The notes beneath the pieces were generated by a model. The model worked only from the letters and a program-made list of their open reading frames with translations, had not been told where the DNA came from and did not search any database. Below, one piece after another: positions 12,819-24,700 of a DNA stretch of 64,000 nucleotides (positions are counted from its first letter, which is position 1; each line of letters starts with the position of its first letter). The position numbers and the translations under genes were made by a program. Source of the DNA: Siphonodentalium dalli. Lineage: Eukaryota > Mollusca > Scaphopoda > Gadilida > Siphonodentaliidae. Location of the stretch: NCBI GenBank assembly GCA_032622095.1, contig CP136061.1:234048944-234112943 (forward strand). Reading direction: 5' to 3'.

Positions 12819-13895
12819 AAAATAATGTCTTCAATATTAATAGGACAATTGTGCTGAATACAAATTCTCGTCATAATAATTCAGTACAATGGAAATTTTT
12901 GACATTTAGTATATAACAGGTAATGAAAGAAACTGAATATATAATAAAAACTCAGGATACAAAGTTCAGAGATCATTACTATAAATGGAAGAAACTCAAA
13001 GAAAATTTCTTGTTCTGCTTTTCAGAATCTCATTACTAAAAGTCTCTTTGAACACTAAATAATTTAAATACATATCTGGATTCTTGTATTAAATACATAT
13101 TATGGGACTAACTTCAGTGAAAAAACTGATAAGTTAATATCCTAACAGTATCTCCACTGGAGAAATGTAGCAATCAACTGAGACTGTCGAAAATTGCAAA
13201 CCACATTGATTGTAACATTTCAAAAAACACAACATTTGAACTACACAGAAATGTAAATATTTACTACTTTATTTGGTACAAATTATTTAACATTACGGAA
13301 ATGATTCCAACAACATTAGTCACTGCATGTAATTCGTTTATAACAATGACACTTATTTCCTGCCTATCTGGATATCAAATTTATGAAAATAACTATTTTT
13401 GTTGATGATTATTTGTTATTCCGTTCTGGACACCTCAGCAGTGTTTCACATCACTTTGAGCATTGAGCCCGTATTTAGATGATTATTATTCCATGACATT
13501 GAATAGATAGGTTTTGCCTTGATGGAACAAATGAATATTTGATGTCCTTTGATATCGTAATATCAGCAGAGCTGTAAAGATGCACCACATTGGCTTGTAA
13601 ATCACATATTTAAATACAAGTCCCCACTCACTTCAATTATTTAAGCAATAGTTTCAAATTATTTTTGTATTGAATATGAACTCATGATGACTAACCAACG
13701 TTGATTAAGTTTATTTGCTGTGCGCGTATGAACATCCCAGCAGAGTGTTTAACTTCACTTTAAAGGGACACAAGGCCAACTTTGTTCTTATATTAATTAT
13801 TGTTAGTTCTACAATAACAAAATTGCGCATTGAAACAATTGTTATGTAAACATAGCTGTTACAGTGATGTGTCATCTAACATCACTAATTGTGTT
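12819..13895. other. No feature recognised
   Basis: Strongly AT-rich, no coding signal. Positions 13757-13860 resemble 47783-47960 (shared phrase AACTTTGTTCTTAT), so both are probably copies of an unnamed repeat. Confidence 0.45.
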
Positions 13896-14070
13896 CCGGA
13901 TTTGTAAAATATACCTTTTACTTTAGTGATTGGTGTTAGAATTTTAGGAATCAGTTCACAAGGTTGTGAATCATGGCCATTAGAATGGGCCATGATTAAA
14001 AACCTGTTGAACTGATTCCTAACATTCTAACACCAATCACTAAAGTAAAAGGTATATTTTACAAATTCGG
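13896..14070. mobile_element. Foldback element of about 175 bp
   Basis: Nearly continuous arms of about 80 bp. The left runs CCGGATTTGTAAAATATACC inward and the right ends with its complement. The centre near 13983 is GGCCAT...ATGGGCC. No target duplication assigned. Confidence 0.75.
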
Positions 14071-15198
14071 TCGACTATTCTAGGTTAAATTGTTTGAAAA
14101 CTCATAAGCTGAAGCATTATGTCAATAGCGATGCATTAGTTAATCCTTTTTATACTAAATGCTCATTGATAGTTATCCCTTAGGAAATGTTCATGTAATA
14201 AGTTTAACAAACAACCTTCAACTGAATTGGAAAATCCATTCACTATAGAAAGTTTGAGCACTAGTTTTTAATTGATATTTTTAACTTGTTTTCTTAATGA
14301 CAAGCCACTGTTGTAAAAATTATATACGATATGAGAAGCAAGCATATTACACTTCAATAAATAATTAATATAAAATTTTCTTATTTACTTTCTACCCTTC
14401 TGCTCTCATCAACAACATAACCGATTTTTGGAGTCTGGAATTTTGATTAAGAGGAATGTTGATCGCATTGTTTGCATGCGCCTCATGGGTCGTTAAATCA
14501 TGTAATAACGTTTTCATGCAGGCGTTAGACCAAACTACATACAGTGTTTATCTGCGCTTAATGCCTTGTAAAATACCGCTGTCACCGGGAACATTTTACC
14601 CACCTGTGGTGGACTTCCGATAATAGTCATATATACAGCGCTACAAATTGCTCATATTCAGCCTACAAAATATCAAATAAAATATGTATCATTTTATACA
14701 TTAAGTTTGAAAAACGCTGACAGAATCTGCAATATTTCACATAATCCGGTTTCCTGGTAAATTTGTAAACACGAACCCAATTGAAACTTCTTCACTCATG
14801 CAAAGATGTTCAATCTGTTATTATTTATGAGCAGGCGATGTTTATCATCGGAGCATTCTGACTTGTACTTCTGACCTCCTACATAAAGAGTAGATGTCAT
14901 GAATTGTTTTATCAAATTACCAAATCAGACGAAACATTCCACTTTCAACATATTTTGAGGAGTTGTCAATATGTGGTTTCAGCCATGTTGCAGGGAAAAT
15001 ATAGAATGTAAAACTATTCAATATAATGGTACCAAGCCGATTACAGAGTCAGAAAGATAGTATGACTGGTGCACTCTGGTAGAGATTGGCGTTAGGCGAC
15101 TTATTAGAAATTATCGACGCACACATATCTGTACAAAAATGGAGACACACGGAGAACTGTTTATAAAATTCAAACAATCACAACAGGTTAACAAAAAG
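14071..15198. other. Probable IBTK 3' flank or 3' UTR
   Basis: No coding signal on either strand. It lies directly downstream of the IBTK stop and minisatellite; the transcript end cannot be placed from sequence alone. Confidence 0.4.
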
Positions 15199-15670
15199 GG
15201 AGTGGCCAGAGCCTGATAACGACTCATGATGTTGGTCTGTCTGCTGTTGACCTTCCAGAGGGGAGTGGCCATTGATAACACCGACTCATGACGTTGGTCT
15301 GTCAGTTGACCTTCCAGAGGGGTGTGGCCATCACCTGATAATGCGGACTCATTATAGGTTGGTCTGTCTATTGACCTTCCCCAGAGGGGTGTAGCCATCA
15401 ACTGATAATGACGACTCATGATAAGTTGGTCTGCCTGTTGACCTTCCAGAGGGGTGTGGCCATCACCTGATAACACCGCTCATGATAAGTTGGTTTGTCT
15501 GTTGACCTTCCAGAGGGGTGTGGCCATCACCTGATAATGCCGACTCATTATAGGTTGGTCTGTCTGTTGACCTTCCCCAGAGGGGTGTAGCCATCACCTG
15601 ATAATGACGACTCATGATAAGTTGGTCTGCCTGTTGACCTTCCAGAGGGGTGGGGCCATCACCTGATAAC
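15199..15670. repeat. ~60-bp minisatellite over the IBTK stop codon and 3' UTR
   Basis: Seven copies of a 58-67 bp unit, marked by the core TTGACCTTCCAGAGGGGTG, plus a degenerate edge copy. Units fall into alternating subtypes that recur as a triplet of about 190 bp. Read on the minus strand, most units encode a version of VMATPLWKVNRQTN, the end of IBTK. Long open frames on the minus strand here are a consequence of the repeat, not separate genes. Confidence 0.95.
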
Positions 15671-15752
15671 ATCGCTCTACAGTGATTCTTTCACCTGGCC
15701 TCTCATCTACACCATATGCTACGAGTAACTCATGCATCGCCTGCTCTTCAAT
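15612..15752 (-). CDS. IBTK: IBTK last coding exon, running into a minisatellite
   Basis: 141 bp from acceptor ctcttgtag|ATT to TGA. It encodes 46 residues: IEEQAMHELLVAYGVDERPG, then ERITVERCYQVMAPPLWKVN, then RQTNLS. The ITVER motif and the AxPxW motif fit the end of vertebrate IBTK. The last 20 or so codons fall inside the first unit of the tandem array at 15199-15670. Downstream copies repeat the same coding sequence after the stop. I saw no clear polyadenylation signal. Confidence 0.93.
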   Translation of the reverse strand: MEEQAMHELLVAYGVDERPGERITVERCYQVMAPPLWKVNRQTNLS

Positions 15753-18700
15753 CTACAAGAGAAATGTAACATAGTCAAATGACCACACCCCTTTAATTAT
15801 GATTATATACTTATTAGGGGATTGCCCATCATAAATGATGGGTGGCAAACATGACATTCAAGAAAATATCGCGCCCGCTACACCACTGACAATGATATGA
15901 CGAAAGCTGGTAAATGGTGTGCGTAGTGTGTCTGGGATAGCGTCTCTTAATTCAACCTCTGGGAACATCATTCTGCAAATGACAGACACACTATTTCAAG
16001 GCTTGGCCCTAAAACAAAAGGCAATGCTAATGAGCCCAGAGATCAGTCATGTGTAGAGAGTAGAGATGTAGCAATGGCAAGAGATGGTTCAGTCTGAGGT
16101 GCAGACCTTGAGTCTGAATTATGAAGAACTGTCAATTCCACCATTCCAGTGGGGCAGACGTAAACATTTCTGTCACACTAGGGAACTTTATACAATTAAA
16201 TCTTATCTCCATGATGCAATGTGTATCTGCTCCATGGGATTAACACAACGCTTCAAAGTCCAAAACTATTAGACAATGTCACATGCCAAAGTTATATTTA
16301 GTGGATTACCAAGTCCGCTGTGGTATATAAACCAATGTAAGGCCAAAAAAAAAAGAAGATATTTCATTCTCAGGAAATTATTTTTGAAAATCAATGTGGG
16401 AGCGATGGTTTTATTTTTACTTTTTACTGCCCACCGACTGGCATAGTAAGCATGGGTTATTATATCTTCCCAGTCCAGAAAATGTAGGGAGAACTTTGTA
16501 TTGGATTTAACTCTTTCGTTGCCAAACGCGCATAAATGCGAACTTCGTAGACGCTGCCAATCGCGCATTTTTGCGAATTTGGTATGTCGTCTAATGTATG
16601 GGATATAACTCTATTCTTTCCGGCATGTTTGACAGTGTACAATGTATTTATCTGTAGTACTGTTGCGCGCGAACAATTTAAAGCGACAATGTCCTCAAGG
16701 TCATGCTATTTCTGACGTTATGGAGGTACAGTCAGAGCCGGAATATTGCGTCATTGTTATTAGCACGTGGTTATCAGTCGAAAATGGCTGCTCGCAAAAG
16801 ACTCAGGACTGAAGAAGTTATTGTTATTACCTCTATACTCTAATGATCGAGGGGCGCCTGTGGCGCATAAGTTACTTATACCTATTATTTGTGTGGGCAG
16901 TAGCCTCTATTATAGGGCGCCTGCGGCGCATAAGATACTATGGGTGGCGGGATGGGGTGGTGAGTGGGTAACTAACCTCTATACTCTAATGATCGAGGGG
17001 CGCCTGCGGCGCATAAGATACTTATACCTATTATTTATGTGGGCAGTAGCCTCTATAGGGGCGCCTGCCGCGCATAAGATACTATGGGTGGCGGGATGGG
17101 GTGGTGGGCGGGTAACTAACCTCTATACTCTAATGATCGAGGGGCGCCTGCGGCGCATAAGATACTTATACCTATTACTGGTTTTGAACAACCCTTGTCT
17201 ATTGTGTCATTTACCAGTGGTGATAACAGGCAACTAAATTAATTATGCTGGTGAGTTGACCATGCGTACGCCCGCGTGACCCATATAATTCACATAAATC
17301 ATCGTAAAACCCAATTTTCCTGAAATTCAAGATGGCCGTCAAGATCACGTGACTTATAAGGGGCGGAGCAGGGTTATATGTCCCCCTGCAGGTATATATA
17401 TATACATATGGGTATGGTTATATTATATATATCTATATTTGGAATTGTACCTATCCGGGAATATTCAAGCAACAAAAGCACGAACTCAACAAAGTGCGCC
17501 ATTGTATCCCATTTTGCTACAAATAGGTGGCAACTTGCATAAATCCAAGATGGACTCCAAGGTCACGTGACCTATTTTATGTCCAAAGTGGGTTCATATA
17601 GGTTACTCCCGTGTACCTTACTGTTGGACATTGTATAATTGGGTTGAAAATTAGAAAACAAACAACACACCCATTCATACCCACACAAACTGTACATATA
17701 CAGGCAAATAGCCACTAATCCAAGATGGCCGCCAATGTCACGTGACCTTGGTGGGCGTGTCCACGGCGGCATTCGACAGGGTATACCTAAGTATATATAC
17801 ATGTGAAGTTTCAACTAATTATATTAGAAACTGCTTGAGATATAATGTATTACCCATATATACCTGAAATACATGGATATATGTACAGGATGCGTGGCAC
17901 TGGGGGGTACGTCTGTGGTGGCGGGTGGCAGCGAAAGAGTTAAACTACTTTAATCTGATATAAAGAATGACAAATTATGACATTATACTACCCATACATC
18001 ATATTACTTAGGGATTACTTATAATGATATATATATATTGATATGATTTTAATATCGGCACAATCATGTTTTAAACAACATGCTCAGAACTACATATCCC
18101 ATTCATATACAAATATTGAACGTAAATACAGTCAAAACGAAAAGATAAAGTCATTCACTTATTCCGCTGACTAATTGAGATTGTATATGTATCGCAATGG
18201 ATGGTAGACCGTAAAACTTTAAATAAAGATGGGAGTGTGATGGCCGAGTGGTTAGCGTGTTTGACTACCGGCCAGAGGTTTCGCTTGGACCCTGGATCGA
18301 TAATCCTCTCCCGCCCGGTGTCATGTACAGGGATGACACTGGTTTGATCATGCCTTCCCATCGGATGGAGACGTAAATGGCTGTCCCATGTACAACCATG
18401 TGTGCACGATAAAGAACCCTACTGTGGGCAATGATCCACGGGTTAATGGAAAAATTTCCTGTCAAAATTCCTCCCTTCAGGCGTGTAAGTTGATAGACAT
18501 TTCAGGTGATGGTGTAATAGTGTTATCTCTCTTCAAACTACATATCTGTGTGTATATATAGCACATTGTAGCATTCGATTGTGTGACACAGAAATGGGAC
18601 GTTTCAGCAACGTCGGTGGGTAGGCTTACATGTGTGTCAACACAGATCAAAGGCTCATCCAAGTTTGAGGTCGACTGTGCTCAGGTCAAAGGCTCATTTC

Positions 18701-21700
18701 AGGTCTACTGTGGCTTCGCATGTAGAGGGTGACGTTACGATATAAAAAATATGTGCTTGTATATAGTACATTGTAGGATTCTACCCCATCTGATGTGGGG
18801 GGGGGGGGGGGGGGGGGGGGGTGCGCCGACAAGTCAATGGTGGAATTTCATCATACCATACCATAGCCAAAATACAACGGTTTTGTGGTTCAGTTTGTGT
18901 ATAGCTTCCATCGCAATAGCAAAGCAAGGTGGAAAACTAACTTGCAGGGTTACTTACTGTGCAAAGGTCAATATCCAACTTCCTGCTTTTATCAAAATAT
19001 TTCAACACATTTGACCAATAAACTTGGGGTTTTGGACAGCCTGTGGTGACAATATACCTGATAGTTATCATTGCCTATGCTCTTTTGTTGAATACCCACA
19101 CATACACCATTGTATTTAGCTCATATTCGATATCTGAAACATAACTAATTTCCGTTTGACAGTTTCCTATTTTTGTGTTTCCAGTTTTCAACTACGGTGA
19201 AAATTTTAAATCCAATAAAATGGTCCAACGACTGAGAATCAAACCTTTTTTTTTTTGGCCGAACATGAAGAAGTTTTATATAAAAGCCTGGTTAAGTTTG
19301 ACAACTTCGCACTACAAATGCCTTTAGCTATAGATATTAATGCTCAAGAGCAGCATGTGATATTTCTGCACAAATGACTGGGTATTTGCTGTTAAATAAG
19401 TAAAAATTTAATAAGTGAGTTTGCTGATAACAATGATCTATCTGTCAGCAGAACATCAAATAACTTCTGATCAAACATCATTACAATTTTGATTATTATT
19501 TTTCAAAGGTTTCAGATCAAAATAACCAATGCAATTACTTGGATTTGATCAACTAAAATTCATTTTTGTTTCTTTCTGGAGAATGTTTTCCAGATTTTGA
19601 GAGAAAAATTAAACTAAAGAGCCTCTTCCCTCATCTCAAAATTGAGACCTAATTGCCTGAGAAGACAGATATTTTATTTTAATAGCCTTAGATCAGAGGA
19701 AAACCACATTGGTCAATCAAGTAGGCCACTTCAAATTATATTGAGGATGATAGCCTTGACAAAAGGCTTATAATCAGGTTTGTACAGTTAGTAACCCTTC
19801 AAATACTGAGTGGATATTCCCATTCAGTTATGAAATTATACATTGAAACTTAATTCTTTAGTCGTGGGGATATTCAGATAATATAAGCAGATGACAGGCA
19901 AAGAAACACTCTCTATAGCAAAGTTCAAAACTTATTTGATGAACATCCTTACAAATGATTCATTGGGAATCAAGTAACAACTCGTCAAAAAGTATTGAGT
20001 TATCAAAAGGTTAAAGTTTTAACTCAGAAATCTTCTATATACTAGAAGTTACAGGGCAATTAATTTTCATACATGATGTCAATGTCTTGCACAATATTAA
20101 TCTCGCTGAGGCAATTCAGCCAATGGTTCATCACCATCGGTATGGTAACAAATTGAATTTAATAGCTAATTTTTGCATCTTTAGAATGTTCAAAAAATAT
20201 CACATGCAGGTTTTGGAACTATTGTGTTTTTTAATTGGTAGAAAATGATTTAATTATATATCTCTTTATTGGTGCCAAAATATATAAGAATCCATACCAC
20301 ACCCCCCTACCGTCCCCCAGTTAGTACATCTCCATTCTCGTTGGTAAATCAAGTAGGCAATCATGATAATATAAACTATAGGAGATTTTGTAACATCATG
20401 AGATTAGAACAGTACCTGTATGAGTCCCAGTGGTTTCTTGGAGGCTTTGTGTTGACTGTCTATCCTCCGTTTCTCATCATGCATTATATCACTGAAGCTA
20501 ATGGATGACTGCTGGGGTGATGTCGCTGTTGCTATGCTCCAGGGATTCTCTATGGATGACTGCAACACGGGCTGGATTTCTACTGGCTGACTAGACTGAG
20601 GTTTCCTACCAATCGGAGAGGGTAATCCCCAGCTGAAAGGGAGTGATTTTTTGTTTTCAGACCATATAATCACAATGATTATACATAACAATTTAGTGCC
20701 ACATATGGCTTCTTATTACAACACTGTTCCTGAAAAACTACTGTTCCGTTGTCTTCGATGGCATCCGATTCCACACATATTTGTGGAATCGGATGCCGTC
20801 AATGTCACACAACGTATATGCAAATGACGTTTGCGTCGACCATGAATGACCGTGTTATCGCAGAAGGATAAAACTCAAGGCTAATTCTTTCCTTCTGCTT
20901 TGGAACTCATGATGTATTGACAAACCCTTTAACATACACGTGTCATTTTGTGTAATTATTCACTGCTTATTATCTCTATAAATCTATAAAGCCAGTTCGA
21001 TCAAAGTTACATTTATTATGCTGATTAGCTTTATTGAGTCAACATAGATTTATTTAAGTTACTACAGTCAATTTCAGTTAATAACATATCATTTAACTGC
21101 AGGGCATATACTAATAGACAGTTCTGATAATCACTACTTATGTAGAATCCTGCGGCTGATGAAATAGAAAGTCTATGACAAGTAATCAGACCCACTATTT
21201 ATATGTGGGTCGGTAGTTAACTTAGATTGAACCCAGACCTGCTCAATTCATTACATAAGGCCATTCAACAAAGATTCCTTGTTTCTCATCAGCACCCATC
21301 CAGATTTTATCACCTGTCTCTAATTGTTTTGTATTTTACAAATGGTCTATATCGCACATACGCAAAGATAAAATATCGTTCAAGCGGTAACTAAAATGCT
21401 GGGGTGTAACAATATGTGGTTTTGGTGTTTATCGCGATATGTAGATAGATCACGATGTACATGTAATGCGTGCATATGCAATTTTTATTACAGAAGATAT
21501 ACCTATACCCGTTGGCGGGTATTTTTACAATAGAATATACTGGTATAGCAACTAAAAGTGGTAAGCATACTTCGCTGTCAGAGAAATAAACATTGAAGTT
21601 GGAACTGTGTAAACCTGATTTAAGTATGCACTGAAACTGATTCTACCACGCAAAAAATGGATAATGTCTTTTGTGAGGAGTCCTATTCTTATATCAAACA

Positions 21701-24700
21701 AACAGCTTTATCTTTGCCAACAGATAGGAAGGCATAATTATTACAAAGAACAGTAACTTCTGACCTATAACTTAAGGAACGTCAATTTTATATTGCTATG
21801 AATCAATCTTAAATTCACAGATTGTTGGCCACTCAGGTGCGGGGCGTGTTGATAATTTAACAGTGTTTTTAATATTGGCCATTATTTCTGCAGTTCAATG
21901 TGTACTACATGTATCATTAACAGTCATGTCATACTCTGGAAGGGCCAGTGAATAAATTAAATCCCGAGCAAATCATCTCACATTAACTCCTGACCAATGT
22001 TCCAACTTTAACCACATATACACATCTAAATTACAAAAAGGTGATTGTCTAAATTTACTATGAGTTGACTTAGAAAGTTACAATACAAAAAAAAAAAAAA
22101 AAATGCCCTCCCGCCCCATTCTCAGAAAAAGTCTGATGAGAAACAAGGAATCTCTGTTGAATGGCCTAATTTAATATTTGAAGGTTATGGTACCATCTTT
22201 CAATACATTCTAAGGGGTTAATATTAACAACACAAACCTCATGTCACCTGAAGCCATTACTACTGAAGGTGACTTCAATGCTGGAGTAATTTGTTTTGGT
22301 GCAGACTGTTGTCTTTGTAGAGGTTGGGAGGTAGAACTGATCTCATCTAGCATAACTTCACGGAATGATTTTGTAACTTGAGCCATAGAGTGCCTGAAAA
22401 CATTAAAGATATAAATCAGGGAAAGAGATTGAAAACCTACTCAATATTATTCCACATTACATTTTAATCCAAAATGAATACAAAAATTAATATATCGAAC
22501 ATACCAGTCTCTTTAAACACAGACAATAGTCTGATCAAATTACGCCTCTAGAATTCTTATTCAGATCCCATTTCTCTATTAACCCTTTACCCAACAGAAG
22601 GGCCATGTGCCAATGCATTCTCTTATATATGCGAGTCGACCATAGGTCGCCTCGCATATATAAGAGAATGCATTGGCTTAACACATTAAAAATTAGGCCA
22701 ATGCAAAATTCTCTTATATATGCGAGGCGACCTATGGTAGACTCGCATATATAAGAGAATGCATTGGCACAGGGCATAACTGTAACCATCACAATGTGGT
22801 CAATGAGCCGGTTCCAATGCTATCCATATTTGTATGGTTTTATTGAGACAGACCCAAGATAATTTAGGCTCTTGAAGCTTTATTTGGCCGGTTTTGGCCG
22901 GTTTGTTGGGTAAAGGGTTATCCCTTTCATGATGGGAGCTGTGCTGGTGCAGCATTAAAGATCCCCATGCCAGTGCATTCCCGCATATATGCGAGTCTCT
23001 CATAGGGAGAACGCTGAGTTACACCAGCTTCTGACACAACAAACACAAATTTATGTGATGCATGGCAGGCAGAGTTCCAATAGTTTTTACAATTGTTCTA
23101 ATTTTGTGTCGGATGCAAGTGACACAATATTTGCATGGGTTGTCTGTGTAAAGGCTCGACATACCATGGATTAGATGCACTATGTTGGCTGTTAACTGAT
23201 GCTTCATTCTCAACTATGTCTGTCAGAGACTTGCTTTCTTTAACTGGAGTTTTTCTTGCTTGCTGTTTCTTCACATCTTTCCAAGAAAATTTCCCTGATA
23301 AAGACCTAGGAGTATTTCCACTGAAACAGAAATAGGAATCACTGACATGAACAATCTAATTAAAAAAACCAATTCACTCACTGCAGTTTTGTTTTTATTT
23401 TTCATTTGAAGAATTAGATTTTTTATCAAATGCTAACTGTGTAGCAAAATATTTCGTAGACAAGGAATTACTCTCACACTAGAACAAAGCGTAACAACTC
23501 GATTAATATAAGTCCCACTGGCATCGAGGCCTTACCATCCCACCCTATCACACATAGCATTATGGAAAAAATAAATATCTAATAATGCAAACATACTGTT
23601 TGCAGCGTGTCATGGATCATGCCCGATTTTTCCGTATTATTTCAAATAAACATTTTTTATGTCCACAACACCTTAGATGATTACACCAAGTGTGAATGAA
23701 GAGTTTCAGACTGTGCACTTGTACTGTGTGATAGTTCCCCTCCCCTACATTGAAATATCTGATGTTAATTTATATGTGTAATATTCCTTGTATGTTTTGT
23801 TATTCAATGAAAAAAAAATAGAAAAGAAAAAAGACTGTGTGGCAATAAATGTTACAAGTTTTAGAACATCATCTATGTATGTTAATGTTGATAAACTTAA
23901 TAAAAACACAATTAATTTTCTTAAAGATGATGTATGACTTCCATAAACTTTCTGTGTAGATTCGGGCGAGTGAAAACATTATTTTGATTTAGAGAGGTCA
24001 ATGGAAACTAGGATATCATTTTTTTTATACAAATACTTTCTATGAACCTGGACAGAAAACATGGATATATTTAGAACACTACCCTATATTTGATTAAAAA
24101 TATATGTTTTAAAACACTTTTCCGTAAAATATATGAAACACCAGACATTTTAGGAAAAAAAAACAATGGACAAATGTTTGTGGTTTCTGGAAGTGGTGCC
24201 AGGCAGCGATTGAGCATCATTAAAGGTACTCAATCCGATTTGATGGTCCCCATATAATCACATTCCATAAATTTTTTTTTTTTTTAAATGCCGCTTCAGT
24301 TATCAGAATTGATTAATTGCCCAAAAATAATGCTAACCACTGTCAACTATAGTATAACATTGCCCGAAACGTGTTTTTTATCAACATGTTGTTCGACGAA
24401 ATTTGGCCTTATTATCAACACAAAGCATCTTGATTTTAGAGTTATCCACCTGCATCTGCAATTTGTTCCGAGACCTTCGGCTTGTCGACTTTTTACTGGG
24501 CCACTAATAATTCTCGATGGTGAAAAATAATAGATTTCAAAAATCAATATCTAATAACTCTGAGCTTTGATAGGTGGGTTCCTCAACTCGAATCAAATAT
24601 TTGTTACCGACGAATCCAAATAAATAGTAATTGAGGGGCGCTTAATCGGATTAGGCATCTTTAAGAATTTATTCAAATTTACCTCTTAGTATTTTTCATT

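Noticed and set aside
15111-15476. 121-codon minus-strand frame after the IBTK stop
   Set aside because: It is the translation of downstream minisatellite units, partly in another frame, without splice or start support.
16767-17237. 156-codon open frame on the plus strand
   Set aside because: It consists of the 145-bp minisatellite inside a TTAA element; repeated units give repeated peptide phrases and there is no domain.
18241-18310. Functional tRNA-Ser/Leu gene
   Set aside because: A- and B-box-like motifs exist but the B box is degenerate, there is no matching acceptor stem, and a SINE body follows.
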